A program made the position numbers and the translations under genes. 64,000 bases of DNA from Oscheius sp. JU75. Taxonomy: Eukaryota; Nematoda; Chromadorea; Rhabditida; Rhabditidae. Location: positions 9,858,001 through 9,922,000 of the forward strand of contig JASJZC010000005.1 in assembly GCA_037178855.1 (NCBI GenBank), given 5' to 3'. Position 1 is the first letter of the stretch, and each line of letters starts with the position of its first letter. Below, one piece after another: positions 54,327 through 64,000 of this stretch. The notes under the pieces are model-generated. The model ran no database searches and had not been told where the DNA came from. It was given only the letters and a program-made list of their open reading frames with translations.

Positions 54327-56882
54327 TATATATGTTGCAGTTGGAATTGAACATCCGTTGGTATTGAACGCTACTAGTTGAAATTGAACGTTCAATACCA
54401 ACTAGTTGAACTTGAACAGTTTCAGTTGGAATTGAACATTTTCAGTTAGAATTGAACAGTTTGAATAATTTACGCCGTTTTATCCAATTTTCACCCATTT
54501 TCGTCTTTTTTTTTTCTTCTTTCACTGCATTTTTTGTTGTCAGGGCGTAAAATAACCCCTTGAACATAAAATCGTTAGGAAATTCACGGAAATAAGGCGA
54601 TTGGTTCCGTTTTTCACCTTTTTATACTCTCACAGGCCTTTGATGAAGTCAAGGCGTAACCTAAGACATTATAACTTCAAATAACACTGTCAGATTGAAA
54701 TTGTAGTAGTAAGTACTGTTTATTCAGTAAAACAGCAACAAGAAACAAATTGATATGAGAAATAACGAAACTACTTGTTTTTGCAAGTAGAGTTTGTCCT
54801 ATGACACCGCGAGTTACATTGAAAGTTACGGCTCATACAGGAACAACGATTTGAATCACATTTACCGTTGCAGTTGCAATGATGATGTCCTTGACCGCCG
54901 GTGATAGAGTCATCTGCTAGAGCTGCACGGAAAGACTGTAGATTGACATCGGGGACATCTGACGGCGCGATGAACGTTTCTTGAAGAGGAACCAATTGAT
55001 TTCTGGCGTACCACTGGGTCAAATATCCTTTCAAAGTTCCTAGGCTGAAACAATACATAAATATAGGATAACAACAAGATTTACCGATAGAATCCGTCTT
55101 TCTCTTCGAGCACAACTGCCAGTAGATTACGTGCTCCAATTTCCGGACGATCGACGTCGGGAATAGCTACGAGTACGCTTGTTCCAACGTCTACTATACC
55201 GAATCTTAAAAAAATAGTTGCGTGAAGAAAATTAGACTGACCGGTTATTCGATGCCTGGAGCATTCTGTCTGCTTGACGCTGGAGCGATTGACTTGTTTC
55301 CTCCCTTTCTTTTTCTATTGCTGAGTGATGAGCATTCCAAAATTCTATGAGTTCTTCTTCCTCGACGTATTCGTCTTCGTTATCAGTCAGCTCTTCAGCG
55401 TTTTCTTCAATTTCGGTCAACACTTCATCTGTTGGCACTTCATGGTCGCCAGCAGAGTTTAGCTCGTCGATTTCGGCCTCATAGTCAAATCCTGTAAGTA
55501 CAAAGTTGAGAAAGGGACAAAAACTAACCAAACATTGCTTTGAAAGGCGTTCTGGAGATTCCTCGATGAAATCTTGTGTTCTTCACGAACTGTACAGTGT
55601 CCAAAAGCTCAGCCCAGTTCGGAGTCCCTCGTCGCAGCATCTCAGCAAACAAGATTTCTTCCACTTCTCGGTTGCATCTTTCGACCGAGCCTTGTGACTG
55701 ACTGTGGCGCGGTTTTCCGTGAATCAATTTGCATCCTGGCCACTGTGCCACCAGGTTCTCCAACGTTGCATTTGCGAATTCGCGACCATTGTCGGTCTGC
55801 AAAATTCCGGGTGGCCCAGTGTTTTATGGTTGCAAGAATGATGAAAGGACAAACTTACCAAATAAAGCAAAAATTGAGCTGATCTGTGCCGCTACTTCAG
55901 AAGCGGTTTTTGTTCTCAGGGCACGCAGTATGACGTATTTTGTTAAATGGTCTTGATAAACTGCTATGAACTTCCATTCACCATCTGGTTTCGACTGCAT
56001 GTCGATCAGATCTAGCTGTATATTGAAAAAATAATAAGCAAACAAAAAAGCTAACCTGACAGCGCTGATTCCTTCTTGTGCTGATCAAAGGCTTGACGAC
56101 GACTCCCTTCTTCGGTCTTCCTTTCTTCAGAGGGCAGATCGAACAGCAGGAAACGAATAGTGTTACAAGTTCTCTAAATTGAATTATGTATTGGTAAAAA
56201 AAAAAACTACTGACTGTGTGATTCCATAATACCGCTTTACTTTCTTCCACATTGTATCGCGTCCACAACATCCACCCGTCGAATGAGCCACGTAGAGTAT
56301 TTCGAAGGCACGTTCTGGCGTCAAAACAATCTGTCCACTGCGCAAAAGCTCGGTTTTTCCGTTGATTACGCTTGATTGGAGCCTAAATAATGCTGCAATA
56401 CCCAAAACAAAAAACCTTGTGGCATAGTTCCTGCGTACTTGGTCATCGACGAATTTCTCTCCATCTTGTCGCTTCTGAACGGCTTCTTTGATCGTCTTGT
56501 AGTTTTCTTCGGACTTAATATTCGTGTCCTTTTTCCTGCTGACGTATTCTTCTAGTCTCTGGCTGAATCGGCATTTGTGCTCGTCTTTTCCGCGGATTTC
56601 TGGTGCGTTTTGCGAGCTCATCGCTGGAATAATGACAAATTGGATGAAAGCTGAAGAAAGCAAGAGACATCAATGAAAACAAGGCAGAAAAATAAAAAAA
56701 ACTGAAGACCAAATATAAAAAATGTTCAATTCCAACTCAAACTGTTCAATTTCAACTAGTTGTTATTGAACGTTCAATTCCAACTAGTTGGGTTCAATAC
56801 CAACTAGTTTGTATTGAACGTTCAATATCAACTAGTTGCGTTCAATACCAACGGATGTTCAATTCCAACTGCAACATATATA
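54327..56882 (-). mobile_element. Ginger/KRBA2-like DNA transposon, element C
   Basis: Ends TATATATGTTGCAGTTGGAA and inverse. Subterminal words are AGTTGGAATTGAAC and GTTCAATACCAACTAG, paired head-to-head as CAACTAGTTG at both ends. It thus has the same outer 14 bases and the same ACTAGT centre as elements A and B but a different repeat word. It contains one intact integrase gene on the minus strand. Confidence 0.87.
54771..56621 (-). CDS. Ginger/KRBA2-like transposase (integrase, DD35E) of element C
   Basis: Starts MSSQNAPEIRGKDEHKCRF. It follows the same order as element A: N-terminal domain (FSQRLEEYVSRKKDTNIKSE), zinc region (ILYVAHSTGGCCGRD ... SCCSICPLKKGRPKKG), LDLIDMQSKPDGEWKFIAV (first D), LQTDNGREFANATLENLV (second D), HSQSQGSVERCNREVEE (E), a long Glu-rich stretch, TSVLVAIPDVDRPE, and a tail CNCNGKCDSNRCSCMSRN ... 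CNSRCHRTNSTCKNK. All catalytic and zinc residues are present, and exons join without a stop. The Cys-rich tail is like CXC/tesmin-type DNA-binding modules (inference). It is closer to element B than to A in the tail and core. Confidence 0.87.
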
Positions 56883-56917
56883 CCATTTGTTTGTTTAAAG
56901 TGATAGTGAGGCATCTA

Positions 56918-57461
56918 CAGGGTGGCCGATAAGGATGGGAAAAAATGCCTTTTTCTTCAAAATCAGAGAACTTTTTTACATTGGCTGGCTAGATATGATG
57001 GAAAACATCTCACAAATCTAAATTTTCACAGTCAGATCGAGAGATTTACTTTTAAATTTGCACAGTGGTGGGAACTGTGCGACCGTGAAACAGCTTGTGC
57101 GGCGCAAGCGACATGTCAAAAAACTTATTACGTATAAATCCTAAATGGTGTGTTTCAAATAGCTTGAACCTAAGTTTCTACATTGTTAGATCAATTATGA
57201 TGCCTTCGGTATTAAAAGAACAGAAAGATTTTTTTTTGGTGGATTGTTTGGGTCTCTTTTTTTGGATTGTTTTGCCAAGGGGGTGAAAGCGATATCCATT
57301 GTTTTCTAGACAAACCGAAAAACTCTATAACATGAGACTATGTTGGTCGAATAGAGCATAAAAATTAGTGTTAAATCAGCTTATACACAGGCCTTTAAGA
57401 CGAACTGTGGGATACAAGGACTCCATATGAGTAAGCGCGCCAATACATATCGGCTACCCTG
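56918..57461. mobile_element. Non-autonomous Tc1/mariner MITE
   Basis: 544 bp with ends CAGGGTGGCCGATAAGGAT and CAGGGTAGCCGATATGTAT (inverted), flanked by TA on both sides. No transposase frame. The end differs from the maT subfamilies in this window beyond CAGGGT, so its source element is not seen here. Confidence 0.75.
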
Positions 57462-57477
57462 TATAAGGGAAATTAGA

Positions 57478-58072
57478 GAGAAATTCGCGACTATCTCTCT
57501 GCCAGTCTCCCAGTTTCTACCTCTTTGTTTCTTCAAGCATAGACTCCGGCGATGGTTCTGTTTTGAAGCCAGTTTCGTTCCATTCTTTTGTGTCGTCGTG
57601 GTGCCCCTTTTTTCTTCGTTCCGGATCAAAGAAATGGCAGAACTACACTATCGAACAGGCGTCATTTTTGTTCTGACAAGTTCATAGTAACGAAGGGATG
57701 CCTGTTTTAGTTACCCAAAAGTATTCTCTACGTCCCGTCCATTTTTTACCTGGTATGCTACTCTGCAAAGGCTTTATGCCGTACACCACTGGCAAACCAT
57801 TCAATTATTAGGAGTTTTGCTTTACGGTGTCTCGCAGGATGTAAGTTGCCCTTCTTATATGTAATTCCTGTACAGTTTCGGAGCTCTGTTTGGCATTAAC
57901 GATCTCATAAGCTTTTGTCGTTGTTGGTATAGCGAAAAAATTTACTAAGGAGCTGCGTAAGAAATATTTATACTTGCTTGTTTACATGATCTTTGTAGGG
58001 TACAATGGGAGAGTTATCAGGTCGTTATTGTTTTTTGGACTCTCAGTGTTTGTCTTTTGGAACAAATTTGTA
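57478..58072 (+). pseudogene. Otopetrin-like gene, 5' relic
   Basis: Reads FCVVVVPLFSSFRIKEMAE (compare FCFIMVPLMASFRLREMAQ in copy 1), then YPKVFSTSRPFFTWY, SFGALFGINDL and RVIRSLLFFGLSVFVFWNK (compare RVLELLLFIGLTLFVFF). Stops and frame changes interrupt it, and all later exons are missing. It starts just after the MITE end at 57461. Confidence 0.6.
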
Positions 58073-58718
58073 AGTTTCAACATTCCATGCTTCGTTCAAA
58101 AATAAGAGGTAACCACCATAACCCATTTGTTTTCGTGACGGGACTTGGTTAGCACGCACGAATGCTTCGCCAGTTATGGCTGCCTTACTTTGGCTTGGAC
58201 GAGGGTCCCGACACGAAAACACAGAGGTTACAGTAATGACCTCACCGAGAGAATTTGTATCAAAGGCATCATTCTTTGGAAGACAATTTTGTGAATAGTA
58301 ACGTAGTTTAGTTTGCTTCTCACTTCTCCAATTGTGAAGAGGGAACTGTCGATGGGGAGCCGAGACAGATGAGGCTTATGTTCTGGCCCTCTGAGAGTTT
58401 TTGGCATTTTCTCAGAGGCTCAAGGTCTTGAGAATCTATCGAGTTTTATTCTGATGAAAGCAGCATTGACCCACTTTCTGAGCCTTCCTATGTATCTTCG
58501 GAATCACAAAGCGACTTGAAGAATCCGATTCTTGTTCCGACTCGCTTCCTATCAATGAGAACGGTATTATCAAGAAGGAAATAGACTTTACCATCACGTT
58601 CAATGTTTGACTGAGCGACCTGATGCTTCCTTCCAAAGCATTTACCCATCCATTCCCTAATTTTCTTCTTCGTAATTTTCTTTGGGGTCACGTCTATGAG
58701 TCCCTCGCCGCCGTGTAC
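58073..58718. other. Intergenic, nothing recognised
   Basis: Between the otopetrin relic and a foldback element. No motif was found. Confidence 0.3.
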
Positions 58719-58798
58719 CAGAAAACTTGCTAATCGCATAACTATATGCAATCTATGTCAGCTTGATTTGACCACCGCGAAGGCTAAAAGGCCAGCTT

Positions 58799-59365
58799 GA
58801 TGGTAAGTTAGCGCGGGGCACTACGGTGAAAGTGGTATCTACTAGCCGTCCAGAATGTTTCGGGATTGATTTCGCGTTCACGGGACCAAAAGAATACAAA
58901 AAGAGAGGGACCTCAAGATCGACAGAGACATTATCTGAGAAGGTGTGTCGAGGAAAGGAAGTAAAAAATAAAGAGAGCAGATACACACGTGATCTCCAAT
59001 TCTTGGTCTGAAATGACGAAACGGAACCGGTATGATACAGTACAGTAGAATCAGTACATCAAAACAGTTTCTCCACAAAACAATCCATACTCCGTTTCTG
59101 TACCAGCGGCAAACACGTCAGAGAATGGCTCTGTTTCGTCTTTTCAGACCAAGAATTGGCGAACACGTGTATATCTACTTATTTTTATTTTTTACTTCCT
59201 TTCCTCGACAAACCTTCTCAGATAAGATCTATGTCGATCTCGAGGTCCCGCTCTTTTGTATTCTTTCGGTCTCATGAACGCGAAATCAATCCCGAAACAT
59301 TCTGGACGGCTAGTAGATAGCGATCGCACCACTTTCACCCTAGTGTCCCGCGCTAACTTACCATC
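58799..59365. repeat. Foldback element, complete
   Basis: Two arms of about 235 bp are inverted copies: the left starts ATGGTAAGTTAGCGCGGGGC and the right ends with its inverse. A loop of about 95 bp lies near 59030-59125. The left arm plus loop recurs at 28528. A half of the short palindrome at 28393 precedes it (58719-58797), as at the other site. Confidence 0.8.
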
Positions 59366-59374
59366 CACCTGATC

Positions 59375-60803
59375 ATGAATAGAAATCAGCGAAAGACGGT
59401 TGTTGGTCTGTTTGGTGGAATTAGCGTCATTCTTTTCGTCATAGTCATATTCATACTAGCCCCTTCGAATAGACCGAAACCTAAGGAAGACAAGGAAAAG
59501 GAGTCAGTCCTGATTTTCACAGCCACCAAGTTCTTTGGTCTGGACATGCCAGCTGTGAAGAATGCCTTTGTGAGAGTCTGTTCTCAAGATATTCAGGTGC
59601 CTAGTTTGCTTATGTCATAAAACATTGTATTTCAGGATTACTGTCACCTAACCAGTGATCCAGAGGACTTCGATAAGGCTGACGCAGTACTATATCACCA
59701 ACCAGAGTACGACCCTGAGGTTCACCAGTTCCCTAGGAATAGGGACCAGGTTCAAGTGATGCTGTCCTTGGAATCTCCTCATCACTATAACATCAAGTTT
59801 GAGCCAGGTAGTTACTAAACACAAGTCTAATGGCATTGGTTAAGGTTTTATGAACTGGACCATGACATATCGGTTGGACTCAGACGTCCCTTTCCCTTAT
59901 GCTGTCATGAAACAAAAAAAAAAGAGTAAGTATTTTCTCTCTGTCTCTTTGTCTCTCTGTATTTATATCCTTTTCTCCAGATATTGTCACTGACTTTAAT
60001 GCCATCTGGACCCAAAAGAATCACAGTTTGACCGCTGCCTGGATGGTGGCAAACTGTGATGCCCCCAACAGACGAAAAGAGTTAGTGGGGGCAGCACAAC
60101 TGGCCGGGCTAAATGTCAGTTCTTTTCCTAAGCATCTCAAATAGACTTTTTAGGTGGACATCCTAGGAATGTGTGGGAAAAGGCTAGAGGGATGTGATCG
60201 CATGGTTGAAGATCGTTACGACTGCGCTGCGCGAACTTTAAGGTTTGTGTTTGCAATCTCACGGCCATCCAAATTTAGACACTACAAGTTCTACTTTGCT
60301 TTGGAGAACACAAACTGTCGGGACTATGTGACAGAGAAGTTTTTCAACTCTTTGAGAATCTACAATACTGTCCCTATAGTCATTCGAAGGGAGTACTATA
60401 CTAATATTGGAGTGAGTCAGCAAGCTTTTATACTGTACCAGAGAAACAGATAGAGACAGAGAGGCAGAAAAGAGAAGAAAGTTCAGATTCCCAACGACGC
60501 ATTCATTGCCCTGGATGACTTTGATTCCATGATAGATTTTGTAAACTTTCTGGACAGGATGAAAGATAACAGTACAGAATACTTGAAGTATCATGCGTGG
60601 AGGGACCACTATGAGTAAGTTATCTTGTTCTATTCCGTGAAAATATATGTATTAGTGTGGCAGAATACGACCGCACAACGGGATTCTGTTTACTTTGCGA
60701 GAAGCTGAAGCAGCCATCCAGACAATCAAGGAACTACCATGATCTCCACAGCTGGTTCTCCAAAGATATGTGTGATAATAATTATGCTGACAGGTTTTTG
60801 TAG
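59375..60803 (+). CDS. Alpha-1,3-fucosyltransferase family protein (GT10), complete
   Basis: Seven exons join in frame: 59375-59596, 59636-59807, 59845-59925, 59981-60114, 60154-60411, 60487-60614 and 60656-60803, giving 380 residues. The N-terminus has a membrane helix (VVGLFGGISVILFVIVIFI), a type II Golgi plan. Then NWTMTYRLDSDVPFPYAVM, AAWMVANCDAPNRRKELV, KFYFALENTNCRDYVTEKFF (the GT10 signature), NTVPIVIRREYYTNI, FIALDDFDSM and a C-terminal CLLCEKLKQPSR. Length and motif order are normal for the family, which transfers fucose from GDP-fucose to GlcNAc. Intron 3 is CTGTCTCT-rich and intron 5 GACAGA-rich. The start lies 10 bp after the foldback element, so the promoter may be inside that repeat. 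Confidence 0.9.
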
Positions 60804-61033
60804 CAGTGAAGACTATACAATTATTCAAATGACATCTTTTCTGCCGTTTATCGAACGAGCCTGCAAAATTTTCATAACTCGGAGTAGCAGGAAGAGCCGC
60901 TAAAGTACTACAAGTAAACAATTTCCCCGCAGTAGCATTTCGGCGCCCAGGCAATTTCTTTCCCTACCAACTCATTTGTATTGTTTCCAGCTCGAACACC
61001 AATATAAAATCATTTATTACACACTTTACCGCA
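60804..61033. other. Spacer between convergent genes
   Basis: 3' ends of the fucosyltransferase (plus) and the small secreted protein (minus) face each other here. Confidence 0.4.
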
Positions 61034-61392
61034 TCAGGCTCTGAAAGTATCGAAAGGAGTGCGATCGCCTTGTCTTTCGCCTATGAGTCCCTCGTTACCG
61101 CGATCTCCACGAATACGAATCCGCCCGTTTTCACGACCTTCTCCACGCCCCTCATGTTCTCCCTCATGTCCTCTGTGGTGATAAAGATGATCACCGGAAC
61201 CCTCGTTTTCACAGGGGATCGATTCAGTGGCCATGGCTCCCGAAGATTCCGTGGTCACAGCTTCCATTGTAGTGTTTTCAGCAGGGAAGCTGCTTTGAGC
61301 ATAAGCGGTGGCAACTTGAAAAATGTTTTACCACGGGAATACGTACAACGCTTACCCGAAAGAAGTAGGCAAGCAAGTGAAGAGTAGTACAT
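61034..61392 (-). CDS. Small secreted His/Gly/Arg/Glu-rich protein
   Basis: Minus-strand exons 61392-61356 and 61314-61034 give 105 residues. The first exon MYYSSLACLLLS and the start of the second, VATAYAQSS, form a signal peptide with an AYA-QS cleavage site. The mature part has a Thr/Ser/Glu-rich head, then a low-complexity run (HHRGHEGEHEGRGEGREN) and an Arg/Gly/Asp-rich tail ending DTFRA. Only two Cys are seen (one in the signal). The intron has a good GTAAGC donor but a weaker TTTCAAG acceptor. No family was recognised; a secreted or cuticle-type peptide is a guess. Confidence 0.55.
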
Positions 61393-61958
61393 TTTGTCAA
61401 GTTGTTGGTTTCAGAGTTTCGATAGGGCATTTTATAGGTTTGGCTAGTTATAAAAACACCCGTGTTTTCGAGACAATAATGTGGGTGAATCTACATAAAT
61501 CGCGTCATCTGTGGTACTACAATGTTATTTGAAATTGTCTGAACTGCCAGAAGACCAAGTTGATGACGAACTGCAATCATTAGTCAATGGCCAGCATATT
61601 CCGTACTGTCAAGATCATCTACCTAGGAGCCAGGATATCATTCGACAGGAACACGTCTCGTTCACGTCGGTTTCAGGTGGGTTTGCGTTCCACAGATTCT
61701 ACGAAATCTTCACCAACCGGAGAGGTTCATCTCAAGCAGAAGTTGCAAGGATGAGAGACGACGGATGGACGGAGTGTATCATTGAATGGAGGCCATGAAA
61801 AAGACGCAGAATCTACAAACCTTTCAATTAGTGGCTTCAAGCCATTCTTTTCCATACGTTCGTCATCCAGACAAGGTCTCAATCCGTCTCTAATCATTGT
61901 CCGGAAACGGGAAATAGAAATTATTTATCCTCCTCATACGGTCCTGAATTTAAAAATA
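61393..61958. other. Intergenic, one uncertain open frame
   Basis: A plus-strand frame of 95 codons (61511-61798) reads FHRFYEIFTNRRGSSQAEV but has no partner exon, homologue in the window or recognised domain. Confidence 0.3.
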
Positions 61959-63192
61959 TTGGGTTGGCATATAAGTCTTTTCGCTTTTTCAAATGCCAAA
62001 ATTTATTGACTTCCAAACAACTTTTTCATTCGTTGTAATTACCATTATGATGTACCACGTCTGCCCATTTCACGGGTAGCTTACGGATGCCACACTCGTA
62101 GAACACCTTGGGTTTCGACGCGAAGAAGTTTGTCAACCAGATTTTGAGTGCGCCGTCGGAATCGAACTGTTGTCCTCCAATCTCGTTGTTGAGGGTCCGG
62201 AACAGATAATAGTCGGAAGGGGCAAGGTCCGGGCTGTATGGAGGATAGGGTAAAATCTCCCAACCCAGGTCGTGGATCTTGGAGCGAGTGAGTTTTGCAA
62301 CATGGGGGCGCGTGTTGTCCATCTGCAGGATGACCTTCGACTTCTGCGGTCGTTTCTGACGAAGTGCAACGGCAACCTTTTCAAGTTGCTGGCTGTATAT
62401 GGCAGCCGTAAGGGTAGTTCCAGCATCCAGCAGTTCCCAGTGCACCACTCCTTCGATATCCCAGGAAACAGAGAGCATAATCTTCTTTAATGAGTATCGG
62501 GTTCACATCAGGACTTGGTGCCTGGCCTGGACCCACTCATTGACGCTTCCTTTGGAAGTTTACCTACGTTACCCACTTCTCAATTCCCATCACCAGGCAT
62601 GGTAAAAAGGATTTCCTCTCATACCTGGATAGGAGAGAATGGGCGACGGACATGCGCTGCCACTTCTGGGTGTCACTGTGGTCATGCGGCAACCAAGTGC
62701 CCAGTTTCTTCATAAATCCCAATAGCTTCAAATGGTGTTCCACTGCAGCATGACTGACAGACAGTGCCTCTGCTAGTTCACGGGTAGTCTGGCGATTGTT
62801 CTCGTTCACAAGCTGCAGCAGCTTCGATTCATCAAAAGTTGACCTTGGCTCATCTTCGACACTTTTGTCCCCAGACCGAAAGCGATAGAGCCGCAACTGG
62901 CATACCCTCGTGGACGTCGTCCTTTGGCCATAAACATCGTTGATATCAGCCGCCGTTTGGGCTCCATTCGTGCCTTTGAGGAACTCATGTATCGTAGGGT
63001 GGCCAGTCATCAATAGTCCGGATCAAGACGAACAGAGAATAGAGTACAAGAAGAAAAGAAGTGATGTCTTGCATGGTGGTTGTAGAGGACTGAGTGAGCT
63101 ACACGAGGTGCTATATCAACAGCTCGGTCATTGTTGCAAACAAGACAAAGGACATGTTTACAAAAAGCGAAAAGACTTATATGCCAACCCAA
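61959..63192 (-). mobile_element. Mariner transposon, full length, older copy
   Basis: 1234 bp with inverted ends TTGGGTTGGCATATAAGTCT, flanked by TA at 61957 and 63193. The minus-strand transposase is split into 62564-63013 and 62026-62478. The second part reads WDIEGVVHWELLDAG (Trp intact), MDNTRPHVAKLTRSK and PPYSPDLAPSDYYLF, and ends ADVVHHNGNYNE. Catalytic D residues are present, but the halves are out of frame and a small deletion follows SVEDEPRS. It is the least damaged version of the C-terminal half in the window. Confidence 0.93.
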
Positions 63193-63796
63193 TAGTAAAA
63201 CGTACTGTGTAACTAACTTTTGGTGAATGATTTCGTACAATGTGATGAATAGCGAATAAATAGAATGTGTAGTGTGCTTATTCGTAGAATTCGCTCCAGG
63301 AGCCAAAGATGCAACCATTGCCTTTGTATCCTCTCCAATGTACTCTCTTTGAAATCTGTTTGTTCCTATTTGGAATCTCTCCTGTTTGAAATCTCTGACG
63401 AACCCGCTCAATTTCATATGTTTCAGACAGGAATCCGTCAGATAAATTCTTCAACAAGTTTTTGGAGACAAATATGGTATCCTGTTAGGGTTGATGCTCT
63501 CAGTTACAATGTGAACTTGATGTAAGTAAGCAAGGACTCTTGTTATCTGATTGATCCAGGAGTAAACAGTGCATTTAGTGTATTCCAATGCTGGATAATA
63601 AATGACTAAATACCATTATACAGTAGCGAATAAAGATTTAGCAAATTTTCAATCAGCTTCAGTATTAAGTTAGATCAAAAGATTAGTCCAGCACCCTGAC
63701 TATCTGTATGGGCTTCTTAAAGCCCCCAAATCGGCCAATAAAAAGTGAACAGATGGGGAGACAGTCAGTCTTCCGATTTGATCTCAAGAAATAGGT
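63193..63796. other. Intergenic, nothing recognised
   Basis: Upstream of the last gene. An 86-codon frame (63265-63525) has no motif. Confidence 0.3.
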
Positions 63797-64000
63797 ATGA
63801 TCACTCGAGAGGACAAAATATCAAAGGGACAGATCCAGAAATCAACCTCCGTCGTTGAACGATTGGTCACTGTCGTCCAGTTGGTAGCCCTACTTTTTTT
63901 TCTATTGCGTCACATTTTGATAGATACTACCGATCAACATGATCTCACGGAAAAAGATGTAATCGCTCGCTTGAAGGAACGTTGCTCCCTAATTGCTCTG
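63797..64000 (+). CDS. Start of a membrane-anchored protein, runs off the window
   Basis: ATG at 63797 opens a frame to the window end (68 codons). MITREDKISKGQIQK is followed by a membrane helix (LVTVVQLVALLFFLL) and a charged stem (TDQHDLTEKDVIARLKERC). The type II layout is like the nearby glycosyltransferases and DUF268 proteins. No catalytic motif is in view, so the family is unknown. Confidence 0.45.
   Translation, partial: MITREDKISKGQIQKSTSVVERLVTVVQLVALLFFLLRHILIDTTDQHDLTEKDVIARLKERCSLIAL

Noticed and set aside
61511-61798. 95-codon plus-strand frame
   Set aside because: Not matched to a domain or partner exon; kept only as a note in the gap entry.

Overview
The window is animal nuclear DNA. 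Nearly every real gene is split into short exons by introns of about 40-100 bp that begin GTGAGT/GTAAGT and end in a tight TTTCAG-like acceptor, and AATAAA-type signals follow several stop codons. This intron style, four DUF268 genes (a family known mainly from Caenorhabditis-type worms), a Golgi glycosyltransferase set and abundant Tc1/mariner elements suggest a nematode. That assignment is an inference; no rRNA, mitochondrial or spliced-leader sequence was seen to prove it.

Layout. 1-2662: 3' part of a PIAS-like SP-RING SUMO-ligase gene. 3.3-20.5 kb: three minus-strand DUF268 genes (membrane-anchored, methyltransferase-like) and four copies of an unrecognised ~80-residue two-exon protein, cut by mariner copies. 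23.1-26.8 kb: a plus-strand DUF268 gene followed by a Core-2/I-branching glycosyltransferase. 20.9-32.4 kb: Tc1/mariner (DD37D, maT-like) and mariner elements, an inverted segmental copy of part of a DUF268 gene plus its mariner, foldback elements and otopetrin debris. 33.4-36.9 kb: a beta-1,4-galactosyltransferase (minus) and a divergent histone H3 that looks like a CenH3 (plus). 37.5-43.2 kb: two Ginger/KRBA2-like DNA transposons with a long-TIR MITE between them. 44.2-54.1 kb: two near-identical otopetrin-like genes flanking a decayed maT element and a fucosyltransferase pseudogene. 54.3-56.9 kb: a third, intact Ginger/KRBA2-like transposon. 57-64 kb: a MITE, an otopetrin relic, a foldback element, a complete alpha-1,3-fucosyltransferase, a small secreted protein, a mariner, and the first exon of a further membrane protein.

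How the genes fit together. DUF268 proteins, Core-2, GT7 and GT10 enzymes share a type II membrane plan, which suggests a secretory-pathway glycan-modifying neighbourhood. The DUF268 proteins carry methyltransferase-like motifs, so Golgi glycan methylation is a testable idea. The most unusual structural signal is the Ginger/KRBA2-like family. Three elements of one architecture carry arrays of inverted pairs centred on ACTAGT at both ends. The repeat word differs between elements, but within each element the same word is used at the two ends.

Exon boundaries were read by eye. Spans are good to a few bases where exons are listed and approximate elsewhere.
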